A DNA stretch of 64,000 nt from Atrina japonica (lineage: Eukaryota > Mollusca > Bivalvia > Pterioida > Pinnidae): NCBI GenBank assembly GCA_030159075.1, contig BROG01000003.1, positions 2,303,501 to 2,367,500 of the forward strand, given 5' to 3'. Under the pieces are notes generated by a model that saw nothing but the letters and a program-made list of their open reading frames with translations, did no database searches and had not been told where the DNA came from. Of this stretch, positions 49,543 through 60,940 are shown piece after piece (position 1 is the stretch's first letter; every line of letters starts with the position of its first letter). The translations under genes were made by a program, and so were the position numbers.

Positions 49543-51020
49543 ATCATGATAAATCTATAATATACCCATCCATAATACACTAATCAATTAGATATGGATG
49601 TGTCAACAGTACTGGTATTCACAACATGGTTAAATATGGAATTGTTTACATTGAGCTTAGTAATTCTGGCACTGTTGCTATGGGAGAAGTTTGTTCATTG
49701 ATCATGGTAACTTTTGGTATAGTTACCATGGGGAAAGTAGTCCTGCTTTGTTTACTACATCATCAGTTTCAGAGAGGGGTGATATGGATTCAGAAAACTA
49801 CAGTGTGGTGATCCAGAAAGTCAGAATGTGAAATAAACAGTATCAAAACTCGGAATTTTTATAAGTATATAACAAAACATATTTTAAAGACAAAATGCTG
49901 GGACCACAAACTTTGGAACATGGACCAAAATAATGTCCAATGCACGATGAACAAATGTGGATAGCAGTAGGTCACTTGAGACTTTAGCTCTGGTTATCTA
50001 AAAATTTGAATCTTGAACCCACTACTTTCAAACACAGATTTAAAAAAAATTGTCTGAAACATGGTAAACATGAAGTAGTTCCATCACCGAAGTGTGACAA
50101 ATTACAAATTTGGCCAATTGGTTCACAACATATTAAAATATGTAAAAGTTTTAAGATGATGACATCATCACTGATGTCAAACAAATTTATTTCAAAATAA
50201 TTCTCCATGCTCTGCTTGGGTGAATATAAAAGTAAATAAACTCAACAGAGAAAATACCCAGATGACAGCAATCTTGGAATGTTTATGAACAACATACTAA
50301 TAACTTGGGTAAAGGTTATAGAAGTGAAAAAATGCATAGAAAAATAATGAAGAAAAACTCTAGTTATAGGTAAATGTTGCATTGAATTATAATAATAATA
50401 ATAATAATATATACATATTTATATAACATACCACGTTCATACATCAGGACAGTTACTGTGAACACACTCAAATGTTACTGTCAACACACTCAAATGTTTC
50501 TGTGAACACACTCAAATGTCCCAGATTGCTTTTCAATGTAAATAACATTACATAATAACATGAGGGAATCAATATACAGCAATACATCAACCCTTAACAA
50601 AATGGGAATGTAGTTTGACCTTAGCTTTAGTGATCTCAACAGGATTATAAAATCTACAAATAGAAAATATGTCAAATAGAGGCAAGTCATTCATCAGTGT
50701 CAAAGGTCATAGTTCATTCTACTGGTAATAATCTATTCAAGTTATGATATTGTATGGAGTGTTAGTATGATGTCATAATGATTGTCATTATGTCGATCTG
50801 TTTGTTATCTCTCTGGTCAACAGATCATAAAGTATCAAGATGTTAGTCAGACAACTCATCACAACAGATCTCAAACTGACAGCTTGTCACATATCAGTGT
50901 CTGTTTCACTCAAGTATCATACCATCCTAGCTCATCTAGAGTTAGCTCATCATTACCTATTTCAAAGTGTGAGAAGGTCACAATATGGATAAAAATATTT
51001 TGTCATTATAATTTTTTTTA
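49543..51020. other. Intergenic DNA, small repeats, no gene seen
   Basis: (AAT)n at 50,388-50,410 and a 22-bp tandem repeat (gttactgtgaacacactcaa atg, three copies) at 50,453-50,519. The complementary open frames at 49,984-50,208 have no splice or family support. Confidence 0.45.
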
Positions 51021-51046
51021 AACTTCCTGAATTTTGAACATGCAAG

Positions 51047-51405
51047 GGCACCTCTGTTGAACCCTGAAACTCTTGACGTGAGATTGAACAGGAATGCTTT
51101 TGGTCGAAGATTGTAGTAGGCGAGGAAAAACATGTAGCCAGACCAAAAATTGAACCAAGGACCTTCCTAATACTTAAGCAGGACACTTTTACCAAATGAG
51201 CAATCCAGGTTGATACCATCTGCACTGCTACACTCTTTCCCCCTTAACAAGATTTCTGACCCCAGTGAGTTATTTAGTTGGGCACCAAATGTAGTAGGCG
51301 AGGTAAAATGTGCGACCAGACCTGGAATCGAACCTAGGACCTTCCTAATACTAGCAGGATGCTCTTACCAACCGAGCTATCCCAACTGATACCACTACAA
51401 ATTGA
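51047..51405 (-). mobile_element. Two tandem tRNA-like SINE heads (minus orientation)
   Basis: Read on the minus strand, tagctcggttggtaagagca and ggtcctaggttcgattccag at 51,325-51,390 are good A and B boxes. A second, older copy lies at 51,112-51,215 (gctcatttggtaaaagtgtc, ggtccttggttcaatttttg). Both are followed by the same gtagtaggcgagg-type block, so one duplicated the other or both belong to one dimeric family. Confidence 0.7.
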
Positions 51406-51459
51406 AAACGGAAGAGAAAAATAATAAATCATATTTAAATATATCACCTAATCAGAAAC

Positions 51460-52310
51460 AGGAGGCCCAGTGGGCCTTAAGATACTAACCTGGCAAATTT
51501 GGTTAATCATGCATCTGATATATTCTGTTTACTTGGATGGCTGTGACCCTGACCTTGAAACTGGCACAACGATTGTTAGATAATTCTTAACAACTTAACA
51601 TATCTTTACATACAAAAAGTTAATAAGCCATTTGTATAAAACTGAACCCTATGTTATTTGAAGCACCTGATAAAGGCTCATCTATGAAAAGATTTCAATT
51701 TCAATCGTTGTAAATATTTATTTAACAATCATGTACACAAAATTTGAAAATCATTGGATCATGAGAAGATTTTTAAAGATGTACCATCTTTTGGTCCTTT
51801 TTGGAGCTCCTATGTATACTTGCCCCTATTTCATTTGTATATATCATGCAGCTTCAGAAGGTGATTATTCTTGTCATGTTTGGTTAACTGATATTATCTG
51901 TGACCTTGACCTTTGACCTTGAAACTTAGTCCCAATGATTTCAGGCAAGTCCTACCAACTTTTGTATAAAACCCTACAATATGTCATTTGAAGCATCCAC
52001 TAAACACTCATTTATGAACAGATATCAATTTCATTAGCAAACTTTGTAGACATTGGACTTGACAATAATGTGTACTAAATTTGAAAGAAGATTTTGAAAA
52101 ATGTAAAGTTTTAACAATTTTTGGTCCCATTTGGAGCCTTTTTTGGGTACTAGCCACCTTTTTGTATGCCATTCCATGGACCAAGCTTCCTGCACTTTGG
52201 TTGAAATCTGTAGTGGTTATTGAGAGGTTGGTTAAATGTCAAAGTTAAGGGACAGATGGCGAAGGACATTGGGCCAAACCAACAGTTCACTTGGTGTGTT
52301 AAAGCCTGGG
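51460..52310. repeat. Diverged dispersed repeat with internal duplication
   Basis: Two diverged copies of a roughly 320-bp block (aggctcatctatgaaaagat / cactcatttatgaacagat; gtacacaaaatttgaaaatc / gtactaaatttgaaagaag; ttttggtccttttt-ggagc / ttttggtcccatttggagcc). Interspersed-repeat character; the 61-residue frame inside is not a gene. Confidence 0.55.
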
Positions 52311-52486
52311 GAGACAAAACATGAATATTGACATTTGTAAGAAACTTTTGTCCAAGGTATTAATTAAAAAGTTATTTCCCTTTGAAATTTTAAATGTATT
52401 CTATTTGTAAGAAAAATAAGTGCATTACTTTATGTTCAAAATTCAGATGTTTATAAAATTTTGAATATGTGCTAAGATGCAAATAT

Positions 52487-52492
52487 TTTAAT
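52487..52492 (-). terminator. Possible poly(A) signal of the phosphatase gene
   Basis: ATTAAA on the minus strand, 290 nt past the stop codon. It is the nearest signal-like hexamer I see in an AT-rich stretch, so the evidence is weak. Confidence 0.3.
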
Positions 52493-52782
52493 GTGAGAAT
52501 AAGATTCAATTTCAATAAAAGCCATAGGCTGCAACATATGATAACATTATACATTTGATAGTGAACAATTATCTAAATTCATAATCAAATCATTACAATA
52601 ATTTCAAAACTTGTTTATGAATGTTCAAAATTTTTTTTTCAATAATCTATTGAACTTATCACCTTGAATAAAATTCTATGACAAATTTTCAACCATTACC
52701 CCTAAAAAGTTACTCATCATTTCAAACTGAAATGCATTAATGACAAAAAAAAATTTGTAAAAAGTCTGTAAATCTTCATTGT

Positions 52783-53532
52783 TCAACAACGTGAATTTTG
52801 GTGTGAAATACTTGAATTGTTAGGGTTTTTTATCTCCATATTTGACATTTCTACAATGTCTTCTGCATCTTGACGTTTTAGAATAGGTCTTCTTGTACGA
52901 GATCTACTAATGTCCTGTCGTGGCGAACTTGACCCACTGACACAATTATCAGCATAAGCTGCTAAACTGTGAGACGAGTTACTTGGAGTTAAGAAAGGAC
53001 TATAAGGTGAAGATCTAGTACTGTGGTATAAAAGATCTGTCGCACTTGATATAGAGCCTCTGTCTGCGATGTTGTTATTCTCCTCAAAACTTCTTGCCAC
53101 AGCACTTCTGCCACTAGATGACCTACTAAGTCTTGTATCTTTTGGCACATAATTCCGCACAGAGTGTGCATCATATCTACAATCTGCAGATATAATACTG
53201 GATTTGTCAGTGTTGGGTATCTGTAGCTGTGATACAGGGGGTTTACATGTTGTTATTTTACCCCTCGCTGCCAAGTTTGAACTGTCTGTATTAAGTGTTA
53301 AATCCAGTGCAGTGACAAAACTCAGCTGTGATTGAGTGGAAGTGACATCTGAATAATGCTCACCGAGAATATGAGTGCTAAGGTCATCACCATGGATATG
53401 GCTAGATAGGTCATAACCTCTGTTTACCTGACCTGTTTTGGCAGCAGGACCAGTTATTACAATTTTCGGCTTGTCTTCTTGCATAATTTCAATCACAAAT
53501 ACAATGAAAGTATAGCAGTAAATGTACTCCAT
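52783..53532 (-). CDS. Phosphatase last exon: end of PTP fold and Ser-rich tail
   Basis: Acceptor tttctttcag, phase 0. The first codons MEYIYCYTFIVFVIEIM match the (E)QYxFCYxAxxEYL helix that ends RPTP domains. About 225 further residues are low in hydrophobics and rich in Ser, Arg and Asp (for example RLSRSSSGRSAVARSF, SRSRTRRPILKRQDAED), with no domain recognised; probably a disordered cytoplasmic tail with phosphorylation sites. Stop at 52,783-52,785. Confidence 0.85.
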   Translation of the reverse strand: MEYIYCYTFIVFVIEIMQEDKPKIVITGPAAKTGQVNRGYDLSSHIHGDDLSTHILGEHYSDVTSTQSQLSFVTALDLTLNTDSSNLAARGKITTCKPPVSQLQIPNTDKSSIISADCRYDAHSVRNYVPKDTRLSRSSSGRSAVARSFEENNNIADRGSISSATDLLYHSTRSSPYSPFLTPSNSSHSLAAYADNCVSGSSSPRQDISRSRTRRPILKRQDAEDIVEMSNMEIKNPNNSSISHQNSRC

Positions 53533-56500
53533 CTGAAAGAAAAATGGAAAATGAAGACAATCAAATGTTATGTAGGATTCATTTTAAATGTACGGTAATG
53601 AATACCGGTACTATTTGTAAACATTACAGACAGTAACAGGTTCATTTCTGTGTGATTTTAAAGAGTGATTATAACATATACAAAGTGAAGCACTGTCCAA
53701 GCTGATGAAAACACATTAATTATTTATATATTTCAATCTCTTTAAAAGATGCCTGCCTATCTTTAATATGAAATATTGATATGAAATATACACTTACAAC
53801 ACTTGGCACTAGATCTGGTCGATTTTTCTTAACAGTTCTGACTGCATTGAAAATATCAACTTCTCCCTCTGCTTTCAGTTGGTCACAGCAAATATTGACA
53901 ACACAATACACGCCAACCCTACTAAAACCATCTCTGAAATTGACATTAATTTATAAGGTCAAAAAGTTCATACAGTAATATGAACTTTAAATGTACATAA
54001 GTTGGAATATTTAAGGATGTCCATTGTATATAAAGTAGCACTTATGTCACCAACCCCCCAAAAAAACAATGGACTCTTCAGTAAATCAATGCCTTAGACC
54101 AGTCTAAATGTGTCTTTAGGGGTGAATGGGTTTGATAATACAGAGACTGGGTAGGTTAATATTAAACTAATAATAACTTTGATGATGCACACACTGGGTA
54201 GGTTAATATTCACCTAATAATTACTATGATAATGTACAGACTAGGTAGGCTAATATCAAACTGATAATTACTTTGATAATACACAGACTTGGTAGGTTAA
54301 TATTTAACTGATAATTACTTTGATAATACAGACTGGGAAGATTAATATCAGACTGATAATTACTATGATAATACAGACTGGGTAGGTTGATATTAAAGTG
54401 ATAATTACTTTGATAATACAGACTGGGTAGGGTAATATCAAACTGATAATTACTATGATAACACAGACTGGGTAGGGTAATATTAAATGGATAATTACTT
54501 TGATAATACACAGACTGGGTTGAGAGGATTATTCTTTTGCTGCCATTCTTCAACAAATCCCATAAGATAGACTAAAGACTTGGAAGAAAATGGTGTCTTG
54601 TCTCTCCCTGGCCAGCTGTTTAACTGGAATATCTTCACAATACATGTGTCATTAGCCACGTCACCTACTGGCATACTGCTAATGTTCTGAAAGAAGAAAA
54701 TCATTGTCAGTTTTAAAAGAACCAAATGAAAAATGACAGATGATGAAATAAAAGAAGCGGCAAACATTTAAAAAAAAAATACACACACACACACACATTA
54801 TATATATATATATATATATATATTACAATGAATATATCAATATAATTTAACCCATGTTGTATCATGTGTTTTGACTGGCTAGTACAGGTTCAGGAACATG
54901 TATTATATTGTTCAACATGACTTGGGTACAGAGACACGCCCCCTAGCAACCAACAACAGGCACTATTTCAACCCTTAAACTTCCTGTTTTCTTGATTCAT
55001 GATTATATTTATGAATGAACACTTGTTGTTGTAAAGTTATTTTTGTTTAATGAATCTACGTAGTTGTGACATCTTGAATCTAATAGTTGTTGGTACAAGA
55101 GCTTTCAATTTGTAGCTTATTGCCACTTTTAACTATTAGTTCAATCATGTAATTTGTGTAGATTCTATTTAAAATTGCAAATTACAGTCAACAAGTTGTT
55201 TGTTACTTGATTTAGAATTTTGTGGACTTCCTGGATAATACTATTGTCAACTCGCCTCAACAAACTTGGATCAGTTATTGACTGTTACTATGCACAGAAT
55301 CATTGAACAGCTGATTCAAGTTCAGTGTTGAGCTAATATTAATATTAATAATGATAAACTTAATGACAGGTGATTTTTAGATACACCTGACCATGTATTT
55401 TTATATTAGATAATAAGGAATTAAGCTGATTCGTACCTATCTTAATTGTGTACAGTGTTACACTTTTTTAGAAACTGCTTTGTGCATTAACATGATTACA
55501 ACATGACCTGATTACAACCTACAAATTGTTAAACATGATTACAACATGACCTGATTACAACCTACCAAATGTTAAAACTTGATTATATGACCTGATTACA
55601 AACAACAAAATGTTAAACATTGTTACAGCACGATTTGATTTCAACCTACCAAATGTTAAACATGATTAAATGACTTTGTTAAAATCCATCAAATGTTAAA
55701 CATGGCCTGATTACAACTACCAAATGTTATACATGATTAAATTACTTGGTTACAACCTACCAAATGTTAAACATGTCCTGTTTACAACCTACCAAATGTT
55801 AAACATTGTTACAACATAGCCTGATTACAACCTACCAAATGTTAAACATGATTACAGGACTTGTTACAACCCTACCAAATGTTAAACATGGCCTGGTTAC
55901 AACCTAGCAAATGTTAAACATTGTTAAAACATGGCCTGATTACAACCTAGCAAATGTTAAACATTGTTACAAAATGATTTGATTACAACCTACCAAATAT
56001 TAAACATGATCAATTACAACCTACTAAATGTTAAGCATGATTACATGATCTGATTACAACCTAGCAAATGTTAAACACGATTACAAAATGACCAGATTAC
56101 AACCTAGCAAATGTTAAACATGATTACATCATGACCTGATTACAACCTAGCAAATGTTAAACACGATTACAAAATGACCAGATTACAACCTAGCAAATGT
56201 TAAACATGATTACAGCATGACCTGATTACAATACCAAATGTTAAACATTGTTACAACATGACTTGATTACAACCTAGCAAATGTTTAACATTATTACATC
56301 ACCTGATCACAACCTACCAATTGTTAAATATGATAACATGACATGATTACAACCTACCAATTGTTAAATATGATTACAACATGACCAGATTACAACCTAC
56401 CAAATGTTAAACATGATTACATCATGACTGGATTACAACCTACCAACTGTTAAACATGATTACATCATGACTGGATTACAACCTACCAACTGTTAAACAT

Positions 56501-59354
56501 GATTACATCATGACTGGATTACAACCTACCAACTGTTAAACATGATTACATCATGACCTGGCTACAACCTACCAAATGTTAAACATGATTACATCATGAC
56601 CTAATTATAACCTACCAAATGTTAAACATGATGACAACATGACATGGCTACAACCTACCAAATGTTAAACATGAGAAAAACACAATCTGCTTAAAACATA
56701 AACCATTGTACCATAAATGCATTAATATTACATTACATAAATATACTACAATCTACCAAAATGCTGACCTCATTCAACTTTTCCCTTATACACATATAAA
56801 TATATCAATCCCTGAATGTGCTTATCCATAAGTAACTAGTTTATATTTGGTTTAAGGGTGGTGGTATCAATGGTATTCTGTGAAATATAAAAACCCTATC
56901 CCCCATGGTTCAAAAGATAAGCTCTTGTCATAAGAAATCTATATGTGAAATATAAAAGTCCTATCCCCCATGGTTCAAAAGATAAGCTCTTGTCATAGGA
57001 ATCTATATGTGAAATATAAAAACCCTATCCCCCATGGTTCAAAAGATAAGCTCTTGTCATAGGAAATCTATATGTAAAATATAAAAGTCCTATCCCTCAT
57101 GGTTTGAGAGATAAGTTCTTGTCATAAGAAATCTATATGTGAAATATAAAAGTCTTATCCCTCATGTTTTAAAAGATAAGCTCTTGTCATGAGAAATCTA
57201 TGTGAAATATAAAAATCCTATCCCTCATGGTTTAAAAAATAAGCTCTTGTCATAAGAAATCTATATGTAAAATATAAAAGTCCTATCCCTCATGGTTTAA
57301 AAGATAAGTTTTTGTCATAAGGAATCTATATGTGAAATACCAAAGCCCTGTCCCTTAGTGTTACAGTTAAAAATATATAGGCCAGGTTAAAGTCTTGTCC
57401 ATGGATGCTGATGACAACAATGACCACACTGGGGGTATGGCATTAGCTCTCCAGAATTTGGACTGTATCTTTAGCATTTCTGGTTAATTTCTCAGTCATT
57501 CACTGAATAAATTGCTAGGAAAATTTGTTTGCAAGGATTGACACTGCCCAATATTTCAATCCCTAGATCCCTGTTACACTGAAGCATAAATTAGCACAGC
57601 AATACCACATTTACCAACTTGATATCCCAATGTAGATATATGATACAAAATATGATGTTTTCCTTAATCTATAATGACTGCATAATCTTACTTAAACTGG
57701 AATATTATTAATAATTAATAATAATTAGGACAAAGGAATACTCTATCAAATACAATACAGGTCTTTCATTATAGTCATATCTAAAAAACATTTGGAACAT
57801 TATTAAGAAAAAAAAAGAATGAAAGGAAAACAGGTGCCTCTCGATGGCTTGAACACGGAAACCTAAAATACTCAACCTCTTGAAGTGTCATTCAGGTCGT
57901 GATCTTTTCCTTTTCACAATAAGTATACATTAACTATTGGCGCTGAACAAGGAAGTCAATTTCAATTCCTGAATATATATTGTTAATTTCCTTGTGTTTC
58001 ACTCTCGAACACCTGTAAGTCCAAGTAGTTATTGGCAAATAGATAGAAAGACAATGCCATCAGCCAGGCATGTTCAAAATAGCAACAACAAGATCTTTAC
58101 CTAAGAGATTAAGAAAAGTAGGGCATGTTTTGATAACCAAATGTTTTGACATGTTCTTATAATAACCAATGAGTGATTGGAATGATTTTTTATTGATTAG
58201 TTAAATCTGAAAGATAATATAGAGATGAACTTCAGGGTCTGATGCCACGTAAGCCCTAGGTTTACTAAGAGGAAGTCATGTGAAGGACTTACATAATGTC
58301 AGAAAGGTGGAGATTAATAAGCTAGGAAACAATGTCCTTGATTTTTCTCGTATTGTTACCATAATATCAGCTTAGGTATTCATTTACAATCTCATAATTT
58401 CACCAATCAAATAAAGATAATGGCTTCACATAAAAAGGTCATCATTAGAATGTACTATATCCCCAGGACAATTGCATTGTCTGAAACCTTGATTTGATCA
58501 ATACTAATGATGTCACACAATCTTGTATTTTGTTCAAACTCCTTCTTCATATAGCATCTTCTTTGTAATAAGTCCAAAGTGTCAAAATTGTGCAGATTTA
58601 AAACAATACATGTTATTTATTTTTATTCAATACAAAAGGGTACAAAAGTATCTAAGTTGATACGGTTATGATGTTCCAGAGCTGTTTTTCCTCCAAATCT
58701 TTAGCCAATATTGGGCTATATTCCCAAATGCAAATCATACCTTTTTTTTTTACCAATTTTCTGCCAAAATTTATATCATGAATATAACATAAAATCTTTT
58801 CATTTTATCTCATTTTTATGCTGATATGTTCAATCATTGTTTTTTGGGTTTTTTTTTAAAGTTGAAATATGCCAGCTTGACAATAAAACAAATTTAAAAG
58901 AAAAATAGCAAACAGCAAAATAAATGAAATGCCTTATGCATAAAATTCCCAAATTTGAACCAAAATGCTGCAAAATTCCCATTTCCAGTGCCATGATCCC
59001 AAAAAAGTAAAAAAAAGAAGCCTTGTGTTGATTTTTTTATGTTCTTGTTAGGGATTATTTCACTAATAGCCCCATCCTATAATCTCATCATGTAGATGGT
59101 TTGGCCCTTAATTCAAAATAACAATATGATAAGAATTAAGATCTCTTTGGTAGGTTGCTTTAAAGCAAAAGTGGGAAGTTATTTTGGACCATGATTAGGC
59201 TTCAGTATTTTTGTTTTATCAAGCTCATTACAAAATCATTTAAAGATAAACACACCAGAAGGAACTCACACATCTGCAACTTTGTCGTGGCCTATAGCTA
59301 TAATCCTTTACTAGGATCTTTCCCTTTTTGTCAAAACCAACATTACAGTATTGC
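52783..59354 (-). CDS. C-terminal part of a receptor-type tyrosine phosphatase, inactive D2-like PTP domain
   Basis: Four minus-strand exons join in phase: 59354-59270, 54686-54499, 53933-53798, 53532-52783. Read in order: QYCNVGFDKKGK (place of the C..QYWP strand), CIVKIFQLNSWPGRD (the V...F..WPD segment, WPD loop changed to SWPGRD), FVEEWQQKN, then PVCVLSKDGFSRVGVYC aligned on VHCxxGxxRxG, then LKAEGEVDIFNAVRTVKKNR and PDLVPSVMEYIYCY (end of PTP fold). The catalytic Cys is Ser and the preceding His is Leu, so no phosphatase activity is expected; the P-loop Arg remains. Such degenerate domains are typical of receptor PTP D2 units, which regulate D1 or bind partners. A 220-residue Ser-rich tail follows. 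The start of the domain, D1 and any ectodomain lie upstream, unresolved or outside the window. A non-receptor pseudophosphatase is possible. Confidence 0.85.
53798..53933 (-). CDS. Phosphatase exon: degenerate P-loop Arg and following helix
   Basis: Acceptor caatttcag, donor AGTGTT|gtaagt. Codes DGFSRVGVYCVVNICC, DQLKAEGEVDIFNAVRTVKK, NRPDLVPSV: the G..R.G part of the active-site loop and the classical EG.VDIF..V..LR..RP..V motif of PTP domains. Phases 2 in, 0 out. Confidence 0.92.
54128..54527. repeat. 45-bp minisatellite containing the phosphatase exon end and donor, 8 copies
   Basis: Plus-strand unit gactgggtagggtaatatca aactgataattactttgata ataca. On the minus strand the copy at the 54.5-kb edge is the end of the exon (cccagtctgtgtattatcaa a) plus its donor gtaattatc. 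Seven further copies in the intron carry taattatc after tcaaa or tcata, so the donor and the last seven or so codons are reiterated. The 110-residue minus frame through it is an artefact. Confidence 0.93.
54499..54686 (-). CDS. Phosphatase exon: WPD-loop region to degenerate active-site Cys
   Basis: Acceptor ttcttctttcag, phase 0; ends TCAAA|gtaatt in phase 2. Codes NISSMPVGDVANDTCIVKIF, QLNSWPGRDKTPFSSKSLVY, LMGFVEEWQQKNNPLNPVCV, LSK. Only this donor (54,498-54,497) gives an open, in-phase join to the next exon; it replaces the conserved VHC by VLS. The donor gtaatt is weaker than consensus. Confidence 0.85.
54776..54824. repeat. (AC)n(TA)n microsatellite
   Basis: About nine AC units then about 13 TA units, just upstream (minus sense) of the phosphatase exon 54,499-54,686. 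Confidence 0.95.
54840..55485. other. Phosphatase intron, no feature seen
   Basis: AT-rich unique sequence; no exon signals found on the minus strand. Confidence 0.4.
55486..56675. repeat. 43-bp minisatellite in the phosphatase intron, about 27 copies
   Basis: Unit aacatgattacaacatgacc tgattacaacctaccaaatg tta. Copies vary in length (loss of the catgattacaa or the gacctgatt part). The 56.40-56.56 kb block has three almost identical units (atcatgactggattacaacc), the youngest part. Confidence 0.92.
56870..57480 (+). repeat. Dispersed repeat, family A, copy 2, with amplified 65-bp core
   Basis: A core starting gataagctcttgtcataaga and running through gtgaaatataaaagtcctat to catggttcaaaa is repeated about 6.5 times (56,890-57,310). 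It is followed by the same end as at 1440-1500 (gtatggcattagctctccag). The copy at 1050-1530 has only two cores, so expansion happened inside the element. Confidence 0.85.
57481..59269. other. Phosphatase intron, no exon seen
   Basis: AT-rich. At about 58,680-59,000 lie blocks (agccaatattgggctatattccc; gttgaaatatgccagcttgac) matching inverted or direct parts of 14,560-14,880, so a dispersed repeat is present. Otherwise nothing. Confidence 0.45.
59270..59354 (-). CDS. Phosphatase exon: QYW-region strand
   Basis: Acceptor gttttctttcactag, donor AGATGT|gtgagt. Codes QYCNVGFDKKGKILVKDYSY, RPRQSCRC, entered in phase 2 and left in phase 0, which joins exactly to the exon at 54,686. The QYC stands where PTP domains have QYW; the following strand alternation fits the fold. 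Confidence 0.65.
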
Positions 59355-59389
59355 CTAGTGAAAGAAAACTGTAATTTATAATTACTCAC

Positions 59390-59404
59390 CAGACGAAGTC
59401 AATA
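59390..59404 (-). CDS. Possible 15-nt microexon of the phosphatase gene
   Basis: Minus strand: a good acceptor (tttaatctatcttcag), 15 nt, then a consensus donor (TCTG|gtgagt). Entered and left in phase 2, it would add IDFVW before QYCNV and is open only in that phase. It lies 35 bp from the next exon, which is an unusually short intron, so it may instead be an alternative or decoy site. Confidence 0.3.
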
Positions 59405-59744
59405 CTGAAGATAGATTAAAATATAAGGGAGAAAATTTGGATATTTTTTCCTGTGAAAGTTGTTTTTCTTTTGTAAAAGATTACTCAAAGGAGCTAAACT
59501 GAAAACTGAAAATTGGTGGTAAAACATGCCAAACTTTCTTGATAACCATTTCTTCAGCAATTAAATATTTCACATAGTGCTTGCATACACCTAAAAATGT
59601 TGAGAAAATGCAAAAAGTGAAAAAAAGTCATTCCTGGTATGTTATACACCTGTAACTTTTGTCAATCTTAAAACTGCCTAAACTCTCTAAAATAAAGATT
59701 AAACTTTGTAAATAAGGATAAACCATTGTAAAAGTAATATAAAG

Positions 59745-60775
59745 ATAAACTATGGTAAGTGCGATATAAGTGAAAACTGTAAGTGCGATATAAGGGTAAA
59801 CTCTGTAGGTGTGATATAAGGGTAAACTCTGTAAGTGTGATATAAGGGTAAACTCTGTAAGTGTGATATAAGGGTAAACTATGTATGCGATATAAGGGTA
59901 AACTATGTATGCGATATAAGGGTAAACTCTGTAAGTGTGATATAAGGGTAAACTCTGTATGTGTGATATAAGGGTAAACTCTGTAGGTGTGATATAAGGG
60001 TAAACTCTGTAGGTGTGATATAAGGGTAAACTCTGTAAGTGTGATATAAGGGTAAACTCTGTAGGTGTGATATAAGGGTAAACTCTCTAAGTGTGATATA
60101 AGGGTAAACTATGTATGCGATATAAGGGTAAACTATGTATGCGATATAAGGGTAAACTATGTATGTGTGATATAAGTGAAAACTGTAAGTGTGATATAAG
60201 GGTAAACTCTGTAGGTGTGATATAAGGGTAAACTGTAAGTGTGATATAAGGGTAAACTGTGTAAGTGCGATTTAAGGGTAACTATGTAAGTGTGATATAA
60301 AAGTAAATTCTGTAAGACAGATTTAAGGGTAAACTATGTAAGTGTGATATAAGGGTCAACTATGTATGTGTGATATAAGGGTAAACTCTGTTGGTGTGAT
60401 ATATGGGTAAACTGTAAGTGCGATATAAGGGTAAACTGTGTAAATGTGATATACGGGTAACCTGTGTAAGTGTGATATAAGGGGTAAACTGTGTAAGTGT
60501 GATTTAAGGGTAAACTATGTAAGTGTGATATAAAAGTAAATTCTGTAAGTGTGATATAAGGGTAAGCTATGTATGTGTGATATAAGGGTAAATTCTGTAC
60601 ATGTGATAGAAGGGTAAACTGTATAAGTGCAATATAAGGGTAAATTGTGTAAGTGTGATAGAAGGGTAAACTGTGTAAGTGTGATATAAGGGTAAACTGT
60701 ATGTGTGATGTAAGGATAAACTATGTTAAAGTGTGATATAACGGTAAACTCTGTAAGTGGGTTAAAGGGGATTTC
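59745..60775. repeat. 26-bp minisatellite, about 38 copies
   Basis: Unit gtgtgatataagggtaaact ctgtaa, with a shorter 22-bp form (gcgatataagggtaaactat) and gtaggt/gtaagt variants. Right-hand copies (60,250 on) are more diverged. The 93-residue minus frame at 60,515 is an artefact. Confidence 0.95.
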
Positions 60776-60940
60776 TAAATAGATAGTGAGTATCATGCAT
60801 TGTGTACAAAGTTAACAAGTGACGACCACAATAAGGGACATGATCACATCATTATATTAGATATACAGATTTGTTAATTGGAAATTCTCATGTAAATAAA
60901 AGACATGATTGCAAGCTTATGATATATAAACATGCTTTAC

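Noticed and set aside
50006..50208. Overlapping 64- and 74-codon frames on opposite strands
   Set aside because: Mirror-image open frames in AT-rich DNA without splice or family support.
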